Positions 39,647-48,932 of a stretch of 64,000 nt of DNA are shown here, piece by piece. Source of the stretch: Pokkaliibacter plantistimulans (GTDB taxonomy: Bacteria > Pseudomonadota > Gammaproteobacteria > Pseudomonadales > Balneatricaceae); NCBI RefSeq assembly GCF_046844695.1, contig NZ_CP177354.1:3100001-3164000 (forward strand). The letters are read 5' to 3'. Below the pieces are notes generated by a model that saw only the letters and a list, made by a program, of their open reading frames with translations, was not told the origin of the DNA and did not search any database. The position numbers and the translations under genes are program-made. Positions within the stretch are counted from its first letter, which is position 1; every line of letters begins with the position of its first letter.

Positions 39647-40372
39647 TCAGCTGCTGGTGGTTGTCGTCGAGCTGCTGGAGTCGGGGCGTGGGTAATTGTC
39701 GATGAAATCTTTCAGACCTTTTTGAACCAGCTCATAGGTGGCATCGATATTGTCTGACACATCACCCTGCAGCACTCCCATGCCATCGAGCAGTTTCTTG
39801 GCATCATCGAAGCCTTTATCGATGCCGCTGCTGATCAGGTCGCTGAAGTCAGACAGTGCGGTCTCCAGATCCTTGTCGCTGTGCTGGTCGAGATACTGGC
39901 TGAAGAAACCTGTACCGAAGGCAACGATGCGCTTGGCGGTATTTTCTGGTGACCAGTAGTCTTTCTGGCTGTCGCTGTAGGGGTTGGTACTCTGGGTGCC
40001 GCTGGTGGAGCCGGTCTGGCTGCTGCTGTCTGTACTGTCGGAGCTGCTGCCGTCTTCGTTGAGGCTTTCACTGACCCGGTCCATGACGGTCTTCATGACC
40101 AGACCCAGGGCGCCATCGCTGTCTTTGAGCGAGCTTTGGAAGGTGGACACCGCCTCCATCAGCTTCTGGTTAATCTGGTTCTGGTTTTCTTCCATGGTGT
40201 CGGAGACGCTGAACCCGCTGCCCAGTGCAGTGCTGCTCTGGCTACCTGAGCTGTCTTCGGTACTGTCGGTCGCGCTGGAAGAGGCGTTGTTGCTGGAAGT
40301 GTTTCCGGTAGTTTTTTGGCTATTGGAATAGCTTACCTGGCCACCGGTGTCCTGATAGTTACCGATTTTCAT
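39647..40372 (-). CDS. DUF5610-type Ser/Thr-rich protein
   Basis: This 241-residue hydrophilic protein has long Ser/Thr/Asp stretches and a C-terminal conserved region, DYWSPENTAKRIVAFGTGFF through ELVQKGLKDFIDNY, that fits DUF5610. There is no signal peptide. Relatives are found in Pseudomonas and Vibrio, where no function is established. The ATG at 40372 is chosen for its AGGTAGGGAA ribosome-binding site. The low-complexity linkers suggest a surface-exposed or secreted helical domain, but the export route is unknown. Confidence 0.75.
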   Translation of the reverse strand: MKIGNYQDTGGQVSYSNSQKTTGNTSSNNASSSATDSTEDSSGSQSSTALGSGFSVSDTMEENQNQINQKLMEAVSTFQSSLKDSDGALGLVMKTVMDRVSESLNEDGSSSDSTDSSSQTGSTSGTQSTNPYSDSQKDYWSPENTAKRIVAFGTGFFSQYLDQHSDKDLETALSDFSDLISSGIDKGFDDAKKLLDGMGVLQGDVSDNIDATYELVQKGLKDFIDNYPRPDSSSSTTTTSS

Positions 40373-40599
40373 TTCCCTACCTCTCTGGTCTGGATATGGG
40401 GATGCCTGCTGTATCGGCTGGCCTGACAAAGTCTTTACTCAATTGTGCTCATTCTTTCCACATTGGTGATGAGCGCGATTAATGCAGACCCGTTGCCTGA
40501 GGCACCTGCGCTGTTTTGTCGCACCCCGGAAAGGCACTTCACGCTGCCTTTTCACAGAGGCTGTCGCTAGAATGCGCGCCTGCATTTCTGAGAGCGCCC

Positions 40600-41010
40600 A
40601 TGTACCAGACAACCTTCAATCAGCATCGCCACATGCGCCGGGCTCCCGCCTGGTTAGCGTTGTTGTCGATGTTGATGCTGTATCTGGCACCAGTTGGCGC
40701 TCAGCTCAATGCCGCTTCCTTTTCCGCAGCCGGGTTTGCAGATACGGCCCTGTGTCACGTCGCTGCTGTGTCTGGTGCAGAGCAGCGTTACACACATACG
40801 GATGTACCGACCGCCGGTGTGCATGATGCCTGTGGCTACTGTACCTTGCTGGCACATCTTTCTGGCTTACTGGATGAGCTGCCGTTTGCCGGTGCTGTGC
40901 GTGGTGCAGTCGTCGCGCCAGAGTGTCCGTCATGCTGGCAGTCGCCTTCCTGTCGCTGTTGTTCCCATGCTAATCCCCGTGCGCCGCCTGCTGCCGGGTC
41001 CTCCATCTGA
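40600..41010 (+). CDS. DUF2946-type membrane-anchored protein
   Basis: This 136-residue protein has an N-terminal hydrophobic segment (PAWLALLSMLMLYLAPVGA) and the DUF2946 signature DACGYCTLLAHLSGLL. The C-terminus is rich in Cys and Pro (ECPSCWQSPSCRCC). DUF2946 genes usually lie next to TonB-dependent receptors for copper and PepSY proteins, which fits the PepSY gene downstream. A role in metal handling is inferred from the Cys/His content and from neighbours. The ATG at 40600 has GAGAG upstream. Confidence 0.8.
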   Translation: MYQTTFNQHRHMRRAPAWLALLSMLMLYLAPVGAQLNAASFSAAGFADTALCHVAAVSGAEQRYTHTDVPTAGVHDACGYCTLLAHLSGLLDELPFAGAVRGAVVAPECPSCWQSPSCRCCSHANPRAPPAAGSSI

Positions 41011-41150
41011 GAACGTGCTTGCGATCTGCGGCGTGTCAGTCACCCGGCGTTGAAAAGCCTTTCGGAATGCACCTTTACCACCAGTAAACGTCGCTTCCTC
41101 AGCGCTTTTCGCTCTGACTGGCTATCGCTCGCGAGATCGTGAACAGGTTC
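41011..41150. other. Region left of repeat copy 2, with a second shared motif
   Basis: No gene is seen. It carries CTTCCTCAGCGCTTTTCGC and AGATCGTGAACAGG, which recur in similar form beside repeat copy 3 at 56800-56940, suggesting a larger composite repeat. Confidence 0.4.
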
Positions 41151-41296
41151 TAACAGGTCGTTGAAAACCTATCTGCGTTGCTGAATACTGCGTCAAAAAC
41201 AGGCTCAAAATGCTCATTTAGTTTACTAAACTCCGCTTTTTCGCCTGTTTTTCCTTGTCTCGGTGGCCTCGATAACGTTTTTCAACAGCCTGCTAA
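41151..41296 (+). repeat. Dispersed MITE-like repeat, copy 2
   Basis: This copy has the same orientation and organisation as copy 1, with a few substitutions (TTTAGTTTACTAAA in the loop, one fewer T in the CCTGTTTTT run). It fills the gap between the DUF2946 gene and the PepSY gene, where related clusters often have a TonB-dependent receptor gene. Confidence 0.92.
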
Positions 41297-41383
41297 ACTC
41301 GGCGGCAGGCTGCGCTGGCAGCCTGTGATCATCGTCCTGTCCCGCTGTTATCGTCGTAACGTGGGTTGATACAGGTAAGTCAG

Positions 41384-42772
41384 ATGTCATCTATCAATCG
41401 TTCTCAGGTCAGTCAGGCAGCTGCTTTACTGGCATTGATTACCCGTCTGCATTTCTACATTGGATTATTTGTCGGGCCTTTTATTCTGGCTGCAGCGTTG
41501 ACTGGTACGGCCTATGTCCTGACCCCGCAGCTGGAGGACTGGCTGTATAAGGATCAACTCACCACCACCGCAACAGGCCCCGCTCATTCACTGGCAGAGC
41601 AAATCGAAGTGGCGCAGGCGGCAATGGCGGGGCAGGGTAAACTGTTTGCTGTGCGCCCCGCACCCGATGCCCATGCCACCACACGGGTCATGTTCAGTGA
41701 GCCGGGATTGGGTGAGTCGGAAAGCCGGGCCATTTTCGTTGACCCGATTACGCTGGCCGTCAAAGGCGATCTGGTGGTTTACGGCACCAGTGGAGTGCTG
41801 CCGCTGCGCAGCAAAATCGACTATATGCATCGCCATTTGCTGCTCGGTGATGTCGGTCGTAATTACAGTGAGCTGGCGGCGTCCTGGCTGTGGATCGCGG
41901 CGCTGGGAGGGTTCGCGCTGTGGCTGACGGGCGGCAACAAGAACCGCAGCGAAGTGGCCAAACGCAATGGCTACCTGCGTCATCGTCGGCTGCATGGTCT
42001 GACCGGGCTGTGGATCGGCTTGGGGCTGCTGTTTTTCTCTGCAACAGGTTTGACCTGGTCAAAATGGGCGGGGGATCGAATCGACACTCTGCGCTCCGAG
42101 TTTGGCTGGGTCACTCCCTCCGTATCCTTGCAGCTGGGAAGCGCCGGAGCCATGCCAATGGGTGAGCATGCTGATCATCAGATGCAGGCAGCGGCCCCGA
42201 TGGTCAGTCTGGCGGATCCAGCGATGTTCGATACCATCCTCAAGGTAGCGCGGGACGGCGGTATCGATGCCGCCAAGATCGAAATACGCCCGCCCAAGGC
42301 CGCCGATAAAGCCTGGATGGTGCGAGAGGTTGATCGCTCCTGGCCAACACAGGTAGACACCATTGCTATTGATGGCAGCAAACTGGCCATTACCAGCCGG
42401 GCGGATTTTGCTACCTTCTCTCTGCTTCCCAAACTGATTCGCTGGGGCATCGATGCCCACATGGGCATCCTGTTTGGCCTGCCTAACCAGCTGCTGCTGG
42501 CGGCTTTTGGTTTGGCTCTGGCGGTGATGGTTGTGCTGGGGTATCGCATGTGGTGGCGTCGACGCCCTCAGGCGGGGGCGACCGCGCAAACACTGACTCA
42601 TGCCTGGCAACGCCTGAATAGTGGCTGGCGGACTGCAATCATAGTGATTGCTACAGGTTTGGGCTGGTGTCTGCCGGTAATGGGCGTGAGCCTGCTGGCT
42701 TTTCTGATCGTCGACGTGATGCGCTGGAGAATGACAGCATCCCGTGTTCAGGCAGAGGGCGATATGGCCTGA
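41384..42772 (+). CDS. PepSY-domain membrane protein
   Basis: This 462-residue protein has the PepSY_TM layout. A first helix (LHFYIGLFVGPFILAAALTG) leads into a periplasmic PepSY-like segment, then helix pairs with conserved His residues (YMHRHLLLGDVGRNYSEL, LRHRRLHGLTGLWIGLGLLF), a second periplasmic region, and C-terminal helices around HMGILFGLPNQLLLAAFG. Relatives are thought to be membrane reductases or accessory proteins in iron and copper uptake; the His residues could bind haem. The DUF2946 gene upstream supports a metal role. The ATG at 41384 has AGGTAAG at a good distance. A strong terminator follows. Confidence 0.85.
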   Translation: MSSINRSQVSQAAALLALITRLHFYIGLFVGPFILAAALTGTAYVLTPQLEDWLYKDQLTTTATGPAHSLAEQIEVAQAAMAGQGKLFAVRPAPDAHATTRVMFSEPGLGESESRAIFVDPITLAVKGDLVVYGTSGVLPLRSKIDYMHRHLLLGDVGRNYSELAASWLWIAALGGFALWLTGGNKNRSEVAKRNGYLRHRRLHGLTGLWIGLGLLFFSATGLTWSKWAGDRIDTLRSEFGWVTPSVSLQLGSAGAMPMGEHADHQMQAAAPMVSLADPAMFDTILKVARDGGIDAAKIEIRPPKAADKAWMVREVDRSWPTQVDTIAIDGSKLAITSRADFATFSLLPKLIRWGIDAHMGILFGLPNQLLLAAFGLALAVMVVLGYRMWWRRRPQAGATAQTLTHAWQRLNSGWRTAIIVIATGLGWCLPVMGVSLLAFLIVDVMRWRMTASRVQAEGDMA

Positions 42773-42804
42773 GCCATCTATCCTGAACGTTGTGAGCGCA
42801 GATA

Positions 42805-42840
42805 AAACAAGAGCGGGCCATTCAGGCCCGCTCTTGTTTT
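42805..42840. terminator. Bidirectional terminator between the PepSY gene and dapA
   Basis: AAACAAGAGCGGGCC pairs with GGCCCGCTCTTGTTT around ATTCA, a 15-bp perfect stem with A- and T-runs suited to both directions. It ends both converging genes. Confidence 0.93.
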
Positions 42841-42880
42841 CGGCTATTTGCTAAAGGTGCTTAGCAAATGATCGGGCTGA

Positions 42881-43753
42881 TCAGATCAGCTCCAGTGCCT
42901 CCATGGCGCTGCGGATGGCAGCCTTGCTGGCGTCGCTCAGGGCAACCACTGGCAAACGGCAATCTTCACTGCACAGACCCAGCAGTGACGCGGCGTATTT
43001 GGCGCCTGCAGGGTTGGGCTCCAGGAACAGCGCTTTATGCAGGGGCACCAGACGGTCCTGCAGGGCTTTGGCGGCTGCGTAGTCGCCATTCAGGCACAGC
43101 TCGTGCAGCTGGGAGACCAGAGCAGGGGCAACGTTGGAAGTAACGGAAATGCAACCGTGGCCGCCGCCGACGCTGTAGGCCACGGAAGCGATATCGTCGC
43201 CGGACAGGTAGCTGAAAGGTTTGGTGATGCGCTGACGCTCAGTCAGGATGCGGGTCACGTCACCTGTTGCATCCTTCACACCTACCACGCGGGGCAGTTC
43301 GGCCAGACGTGCCATGGTGTCAACATCCAGACCAACGATGGTGCGTGGAGGAATGTTATAGAGAATTATGGGCAGTTCAGTGGCGTCGTGTACCATTTTG
43401 AAGTGCTGGTACAGACCTTCCTGATTAGGACGGTTGTAGTAGCCTGCTACATGCAGAGTGGCATCAGCGCCAGCCTGCTGCGCATGCAGAGAGTATTTGA
43501 TCGCTTCGATTGGGTTGTTGGAGCCGGCGCCAGCGATAACCGGGATCTGACCTGCACATTCCTCAACGGTGATTTCGATGACCCGCTTGTGCTCTTCTTC
43601 GCTCAGTGTGGGTGATTCACCGGTGGTGCCGACAGGTACCAGTCCATGGCTGCCTTGTTCGATCTGGAAACGAACCATCTTGCGCAGCGCCGCCTCATCC
43701 AGCTGGCCGTCGCGGAAGGGCGTAACAAGTGCGGTAATCGATCCCCGGAACAT
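42881..43753 (-). CDS. dapA: 4-hydroxy-tetrahydrodipicolinate synthase
   Basis: DapA condenses pyruvate with aspartate semialdehyde in lysine and diaminopimelate synthesis. This 290-residue TIM barrel has the GTTGESPTL motif, the Tyr in YNIPPRT and the Schiff-base Lys in GVKDATGD, all in normal order and spacing. Downstream there is only the terminator shared with the PepSY gene. In many gammaproteobacteria bamC follows dapA; that is not the case here. Confidence 0.96.
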   Translation of the reverse strand: MFRGSITALVTPFRDGQLDEAALRKMVRFQIEQGSHGLVPVGTTGESPTLSEEEHKRVIEITVEECAGQIPVIAGAGSNNPIEAIKYSLHAQQAGADATLHVAGYYNRPNQEGLYQHFKMVHDATELPIILYNIPPRTIVGLDVDTMARLAELPRVVGVKDATGDVTRILTERQRITKPFSYLSGDDIASVAYSVGGGHGCISVTSNVAPALVSQLHELCLNGDYAAAKALQDRLVPLHKALFLEPNPAGAKYAASLLGLCSEDCRLPVVALSDASKAAIRSAMEALELI

Positions 43754-43812
43754 AATGTGTCCTCAACAGGTCATGTTTTTAATTTGCGGTAGATTCGCAG
43801 ACGCTGGAAACC

Positions 43813-43853
43813 AAAAAGCCCCGGTAGCGCCTGTTTGGCTACCGGGGCTTTTT
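43813..43853. terminator. Strong bidirectional terminator upstream of dapA
   Basis: A 16-bp perfect stem, AAAAAGCCCCGGTAGC with GCTACCGGGGCTTTTT, has a 9-nt loop. It ends the minus-strand transcript that comes from the dioxygenase gene and insulates dapA. Confidence 0.93.
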
Positions 43854-43902
43854 GTTGCTGGATTTCGTTTAATCCGCTCTTACCCGCAAACAACCAAACA
43901 AG

Positions 43903-43989
43903 TTAGCGTTTGAACGCTACCTTACGTTTGAGCTGTTTGCGTTTAGAGCAGAAAGTCATGGGAATCCAGTCCAAAATCATTTTCGACAT
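43903..43989 (-). CDS. Possible very small basic protein
   Basis: Three nested in-frame ATGs (43989, 43980, 43959) open a frame of 28, 25 or 18 residues ending CSKRKQLKRKVAFKR, unusually rich in Lys and Arg. It lies between the dioxygenase gene and the strong terminator on the same strand, so it would be transcribed. No clear ribosome-binding site is seen, and I recognise no family. It may be chance. Confidence 0.2.
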   Translation of the reverse strand: MSKMILDWIPMTFCSKRKQLKRKVAFKR

Positions 43990-44073
43990 GCCGCACGGTG
44001 ACGGCTGTGTCAGGTGCCGAGCAGTCTGGCGAAATTGTCAGCCGCCGTCAAGGCCCAGAAGGTCTATATCAGA

Positions 44074-44904
44074 TCAGCCAAACTGGAAGCCTGATACCGC
44101 CTTGCCCATAACATGATCATTGTAGGGGCGGCTGCCCGGATCGGCATCTGCGGCACCCGCAGCCACCATCAGGGGCAGCAGATGCTCTTCACGTGGATGA
44201 CAGCTGCGACTACCCGGCGCAGCACTCCAGTTGATCAGGCGCTGATTCCGCTCTACCGGGTTGGGGTGACACACCGTGTCGTTCAGCCAGTTGTCGAACG
44301 CCTGCGCGGCTGGATCCATTTGGTAGATATCTGCAAAGAAGTGCCGCAGATTGTGGTAGCTCAGGCCGCTACCGACGATCAGTACATCCTCATTACGCAG
44401 TGAAGCCAGTGCCTTGCCGATCAGCAGGTGCTGTCTGGGGTCAAGCCCGCGCTGTAATGACAGCTGGACCACCGGGATGTCGGCGTCAGGCAGCATCAGC
44501 AGAAAGGGTACGAAGACACCATGGTCAAAGCCGCGCTCATGATCGCTGTCAGAGGCAATCCCTGCATCAGCCAGCAGCTGCTGAACTCTGGCCGCCAGTT
44601 CAGGTGAGCCGGGGGCCGGGTATTCAAGGCGATAGGTGTGTTCAGGAAAGCCATAGTAGTCAAACAGCATGGAAGGCGCTGGAGAGGTCATCACCGTAGG
44701 CCGCGGGCATTCCCAGTGTGCCGAGACCGCCAGTACGGCTTTGGGACGGCGAGGCAGGTCAGCCACGATGCTGCGCAGGTAATTCCCCATCTTGTCCCAC
44801 ATGTCTTTGGGGCCAAAGGGAGGCTCCATGAAAAAACAGGGGCCACCACCGTGGGGGATGAAAATGGTCGGCATCGGTGTAGTGTTGGAGTTATCTGTGG
44901 CCAT
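44074..44904 (-). CDS. Extradiol ring-cleavage dioxygenase, LigB/DODA family (YgiD-like)
   Basis: This 276-residue enzyme of the class III extradiol dioxygenase family carries the metal-binding His in PHGGGP and SAHWE and the catalytic His in RGFDHGVFVPF; a late CHPREEHLLPLM segment is also typical. E. coli YgiD and plant DODA open the ring of DOPA. The natural substrate here is unknown. It is apparently single. Its transcript probably ends at 43813-43853. Confidence 0.9.
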   Translation of the reverse strand: MATDNSNTTPMPTIFIPHGGGPCFFMEPPFGPKDMWDKMGNYLRSIVADLPRRPKAVLAVSAHWECPRPTVMTSPAPSMLFDYYGFPEHTYRLEYPAPGSPELAARVQQLLADAGIASDSDHERGFDHGVFVPFLLMLPDADIPVVQLSLQRGLDPRQHLLIGKALASLRNEDVLIVGSGLSYHNLRHFFADIYQMDPAAQAFDNWLNDTVCHPNPVERNQRLINWSAAPGSRSCHPREEHLLPLMVAAGAADADPGSRPYNDHVMGKAVSGFQFG

Positions 44905-45189
44905 GGTTGCATCTCATCTGAACGGTCTGACTCTACCTGCCCCCAACACCTGCACACATGTCCTGAGACATCATGCGGCTGTTGATGGTCGCGGGTTTTA
45001 TCTCCACATCGTGGTCAGATAAAACCGGCTTTCAATACTTTGGTCGGGTAGAGATTTGGATCCCATTGAGTCTAGTGTTGGGGATTAACCTTAAAAAGAG
45101 CCTTAATGGAAACTCAGTCGTTAATTAATTGCGGGTAATCACCGGATGTTTATGCGATCTGAGTGAGATAACAGAGAATAAGCAACACC

Positions 45190-46149
45190 ATGAGGATTCT
45201 GTTTGCCGCACCGGAAAACGCCTGGGGCGGTATGCTCGCCAAGCTGCGTACTGCGCACCCCGAACTGGAATTTGTCGCCAGCGGAGACTTCCGTATAGCG
45301 ACATTACAGGGATTCGATGTGCTGATACCCACAATGAGTGAAGTCTCATCGCTGGTGCTGCAAAGTGCTGATCGACTGCAGTTGATCCAGCAAATGGGCG
45401 CCGGACTGGAAGGGGTGGACATGAGCGCCGCCCGTGAGCGAGGTATCGCAGTATGTAATGTGCCTACGGATGTGTCCGGTAATGCGGACTCGGTCGCTGA
45501 GTTAGGTATCTATCTGATGCTCGGCTTAGCACGCAACGCCCGGGTGATCGGGCAGCATCTGCAGGAAGGCCGCCTTGGGCGCCCTATGGGGCTCAGTCTG
45601 AAAGGCAAGACGGTAGGTCTGGCCGGGTTAGGTGGAATCGGCAAGGCGCTGGCGGTCAGGCTCGCAGGGTTTGGCACGCGCCTGATCGGGGTCAAGCGTC
45701 AACCCGATACCGGTTTGGCCCAGCAGCTTGGTCTGGACTGGGTGGCGGGGATGGATGATCTGCCGGAACTACTCGCTGCAGCGGACTTCGTTGTTTTCAG
45801 TCTGCCGGACAATGAGGCCACACATGGCCTGATCAATGAGCGCACTATCGAGTTATTCAAACCGGGAGCGTTTCTGATCAACCTGGGGCGTGGTGGTCTT
45901 GTTGAGCGTGACGTGCTGCATCAGGCGCTGAGCAGCGGGCGACTTGCTGGTGCCGGGCTGGATGTGTTCTGGCAGGAGCCGCCTGATGCCAATGACCCCA
46001 TCTTTGACTGCAACCTGCTGGCGACCCCACACATAGGCGGCGTTACCGATATTTCGCTGGAGGGGATCTATCAGGGTGTTTCAGAAAATCTCAGGCGTTT
46101 GCAATCTGGGCAAAGCCTGCTGTATCGACAGGATTTCAACCCCACATAG
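45190..46149 (+). CDS. D-isomer 2-hydroxyacid dehydrogenase
   Basis: This 319-residue NAD(P)-dependent enzyme has the GLGGIGKALA nucleotide-binding loop and the catalytic Arg (LGRGGLVERD), Glu (DVFWQEPP) and His (TPHIGG). Members reduce glyoxylate, hydroxypyruvate or other 2-ketoacids; the specificity is not readable from sequence. It is transcribed with, and 33 bp upstream of, a diacylglycerol-kinase-like gene. Confidence 0.92.
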   Translation: MRILFAAPENAWGGMLAKLRTAHPELEFVASGDFRIATLQGFDVLIPTMSEVSSLVLQSADRLQLIQQMGAGLEGVDMSAARERGIAVCNVPTDVSGNADSVAELGIYLMLGLARNARVIGQHLQEGRLGRPMGLSLKGKTVGLAGLGGIGKALAVRLAGFGTRLIGVKRQPDTGLAQQLGLDWVAGMDDLPELLAAADFVVFSLPDNEATHGLINERTIELFKPGAFLINLGRGGLVERDVLHQALSSGRLAGAGLDVFWQEPPDANDPIFDCNLLATPHIGGVTDISLEGIYQGVSENLRRLQSGQSLLYRQDFNPT

Positions 46150-46182
46150 CAAGGTACCAACCGATGATCAGGAGTGTCGTCC

Positions 46183-47313
46183 ATGTCGTTGTCACAACCG
46201 GAAGTGTCCAGACATAACCGTAATCAGTCCGTCGTTTCTTCTTCCTATAGTGATGAGCAGCTCAGCAAAGCACCGGTGCATCTGGTCGCTAACGGCAAGT
46301 CTGGCCGTGGCGCACGTGATGTGCTGGTCGCGATTGCCCGGCGCCTGTGTGAGCGAGATCAGCGCATATTGCGATTACATCTGCCAGAGCATCCACGCTA
46401 TCTGCCAGACAAGGCCCGAGAGGCACTGGCCGCTGCGCAGGAGGAGGGTGGTGTGATCGTCGCGGCAGGCGGTGACGGCACTATTCGTTCCGTCGTTCAG
46501 GAAATATCCGGAGCAGGCGTTCCTATGGGTGTCATACCTATCGGTACGTTCAACTTCTTTGCCCGTAACCACGCCATTCCGGAAGATTTTGAACAGGCCT
46601 TTGAAACCGTCCTGTCAGGCCGGCTGAAAGCCATCGACATTGGCGATATCAACGGACAGGCCTTTGTCATCAACTCCAGCTTTGGGCTTTACAGCCGTTT
46701 GATTCGGGCACGTGAACGCCATACTTCCCGGTGGGGCCGCAACCGCTGGGTCGCGACGATTTCCACCTTGCTGACGTTACTGCGCGGTTCTCCCAGTCTG
46801 GATCTGGAAATGGGCACTGCCGAACGTAGCAAACGTCTGCGCACCCCGATGGTCTTTGTCGGTATTAATGCGCTGCAGTTGCACGATGTGTCGCTCGATG
46901 TCGCCCATTGTGCGCTGGATCACAAACTGGCGGTGGTTGTCATGCGTCCCCCTTCAAAATGGGGACTGCTGCGGCTCAGCCTGCATGGTTTGATGCGCCG
47001 CCTGCGAGATGACGACAATCTTGAAGGATTCTGTGCCGAGCACATGGTGATCGGCTGTCGGCGTAAGCGCATGGAGGTGGTGATGGACGGTGAACGACTG
47101 AAAATGCCCACGCCACTGCGTTACGGCATTCGACATCAGGCGATTGAGCTTATCGTTCCCCGGCATCCACAGCCTCAGGAACAGGAAATAACACAGGCAG
47201 AACCTGTAAGCATTCCTCCGAGTATTGATGAAGTGCTGGCCAGAGAATCGCCGCTGCCGGAGGACCCGGCCTTGTGGGAAGGAGGTAGTCTGACGGATAT
47301 GGAGAAACAATGA
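46183..47313 (+). CDS. Diacylglycerol-kinase-like lipid kinase
   Basis: This 376-residue protein has the DAGK catalytic domain: VHLVANGKSGRGARDV, the ATP motif VIVAAGGDGTIRSVV and PIGTFNFFARN. The rest follows the YegS/BmrU fold, with VMDGERLKMPTPLRY near the end and an acidic, Pro-rich C-terminal tail of about 50 residues. It phosphorylates a lipid such as diacylglycerol or phosphatidylglycerol. The ATG at 46183 is set by AGGAG 8 bp upstream. The phosphoesterase gene starts 1 bp after its stop, so the two probably work together. Confidence 0.9.
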   Translation: MSLSQPEVSRHNRNQSVVSSSYSDEQLSKAPVHLVANGKSGRGARDVLVAIARRLCERDQRILRLHLPEHPRYLPDKAREALAAAQEEGGVIVAAGGDGTIRSVVQEISGAGVPMGVIPIGTFNFFARNHAIPEDFEQAFETVLSGRLKAIDIGDINGQAFVINSSFGLYSRLIRARERHTSRWGRNRWVATISTLLTLLRGSPSLDLEMGTAERSKRLRTPMVFVGINALQLHDVSLDVAHCALDHKLAVVVMRPPSKWGLLRLSLHGLMRRLRDDDNLEGFCAEHMVIGCRRKRMEVVMDGERLKMPTPLRYGIRHQAIELIVPRHPQPQEQEITQAEPVSIPPSIDEVLARESPLPEDPALWEGGSLTDMEKQ

Positions 47314-47314
47314 G

Positions 47315-48175
47315 ATGGCGCGCATTGTTCATATCTCTGACCCCCATTTTGGTACCGAGCAACCTGCTGTTCAGGCAGCGCTGGCTCAGCAGATTGCCGC
47401 GTTGCATGCCGATGGCGTCGTTCTGTCGGGGGATATCACCCAGCGAGCGCGCCGAGAGCAGTTTCGCCGGGCTCATGACTTCATGACACAGCTGTCACTG
47501 CCCGCACTGGTGGTACCCGGCAATCATGATATTCCCTTGTTTGACCTGCTTGCCCGCTGCTGCTGGCCGTATCGCAACTACCGTATGCTGGGCAACGCGC
47601 TGGCGCCACATCTCTGTCTGGGGCCGGTCAGTGTGGTCGGGATAAACTCTGCCCCACGATGGCGGCACAAGGACGGTGAGATTCCGTTGGGCGACCTGAA
47701 ACGCCAGTTGGAACAGCATGTGGAGCAGACGCAGCGGACAGGCAGCACCCCGACGCTCACCGTTGCGGTATTTCACCATCCGCTGGACTGTCGGCGCAGG
47801 CAGGATGAGCCAAACCTGATTCACAATGCCGAGGCGATCCTGGCGACGCTGAGCCAGTATGGCGTGGATCTGGTACTGAGTGGTCATATCCATGATCCGT
47901 TGATGCGCACCAGTCAGCATCGTTATCCGAGTCATCATTCACCACTGGTCATAGCGCTGGCCGGGACCTGCATGTCGTCACGCATCCGTATCGGCGCCCC
48001 GAACTCCTTCAACGTGATTGATTTTCTCGGTCAGCATGAGGCGGCTGAAGTGCGCATCACCCGTATGGACTGGCAGGCAGACCAACGACATTTCTTTGAA
48101 AAGGAAATCGCCAGCTTTTGTCGCGATGCAGAGGGCTGGCAGGAGCTGCTGCCTCACGTGCATTTGCGTGGTTAA
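47315..48175 (+). CDS. Calcineurin-like metallophosphoesterase
   Basis: This 286-residue protein has all five phosphoesterase motifs: ISDPHFG, VVLSGDITQRA, VVPGNHDIP, AVFHHPLD and LVLSGHIHDPL, which supply the two-metal site. The substrate (cyclic nucleotide, lipid head group or other phosphodiester) is unknown. It starts ATG at 47315, one base after the lipid kinase stop; this suggests a shared role in phospholipid turnover, which is inference. Confidence 0.92.
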   Translation: MARIVHISDPHFGTEQPAVQAALAQQIAALHADGVVLSGDITQRARREQFRRAHDFMTQLSLPALVVPGNHDIPLFDLLARCCWPYRNYRMLGNALAPHLCLGPVSVVGINSAPRWRHKDGEIPLGDLKRQLEQHVEQTQRTGSTPTLTVAVFHHPLDCRRRQDEPNLIHNAEAILATLSQYGVDLVLSGHIHDPLMRTSQHRYPSHHSPLVIALAGTCMSSRIRIGAPNSFNVIDFLGQHEAAEVRITRMDWQADQRHFFEKEIASFCRDAEGWQELLPHVHLRG

Positions 48176-48332
48176 TGCAAATGTCATCGCGTTATAAGCC
48201 AGAGACAGGCAGAGCGAAGGGTTAAAATCTGTCTCTGGCGGTAGGCAGTCTGGATGTCAGCTCCTATAATGCGCGCCGCTTTGCCATACTTGCACCCTCC
48301 GGTGCGGCGCATCTTTTGCTGTGAAGATTGAA

Positions 48333-48932
48333 ATGGACCTGCCTACTTACCTCAATGCTCTGACTGCTCTGTTCGTTATTATTGACCCCATCGGCGCTGC
48401 ACTGATCTTTCATTCGCTGATTCCAGCCGACGATATGAAACACCGCGTGCGCATGGCGCTCAAGTCGACCCTGATCAGTACCTTACTGCTGCTTATCTTT
48501 GGCCACTATGGCGAGGGGTTGTTGCACCATCTTGGTATCAGCATTCATGCCCTGCGTATTTCAGGCGGGCTGCTGTTGTTCTATACCGCGTTCAATATGA
48601 TCACCAAAGACATCGAATACGCGCAGCAGTCCGAGCGCAAGGATATCTCGGTCTTTCCTATGTCCATCCCACTTCTGGCGGGGCCTGGCTCGCTGACGCT
48701 GGCTATCCTGTTGTTCTCCCGCTCGGCGGATAACGCCGTCAATCTGGGCGTGCTGGCGGCGATTCTGACCATCAGTTTCATTACGTTGGCACTGATGTTG
48801 CTGTCTCGTTACGTGAAGACAGTCATTGGGCGCACGGGCGATGAAATTCTTCGCCGCTTTCTGGGAGTCATTCTGGCTGCCTTGGCAATTCAGTTTGTCT
48901 ACGAGGGTGTGAAGAGTATTACCGGCCAGTAG
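48333..48932 (+). CDS. MarC-family integral membrane protein
   Basis: This 199-residue protein has six membrane helices of the MarC/UPF0056 family (ALFVIIDPIGAALIFHSLI, ALRISGGLLLFYTAFNMI, FPMSIPLLAGPGSLTLAILL). Despite the name the family is not proven to confer multidrug resistance, and its function is unknown. ATG 48333 is preferred; a GTG at 48321 is possible. Confidence 0.9.
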   Translation: MDLPTYLNALTALFVIIDPIGAALIFHSLIPADDMKHRVRMALKSTLISTLLLLIFGHYGEGLLHHLGISIHALRISGGLLLFYTAFNMITKDIEYAQQSERKDISVFPMSIPLLAGPGSLTLAILLFSRSADNAVNLGVLAAILTISFITLALMLLSRYVKTVIGRTGDEILRRFLGVILAALAIQFVYEGVKSITGQ

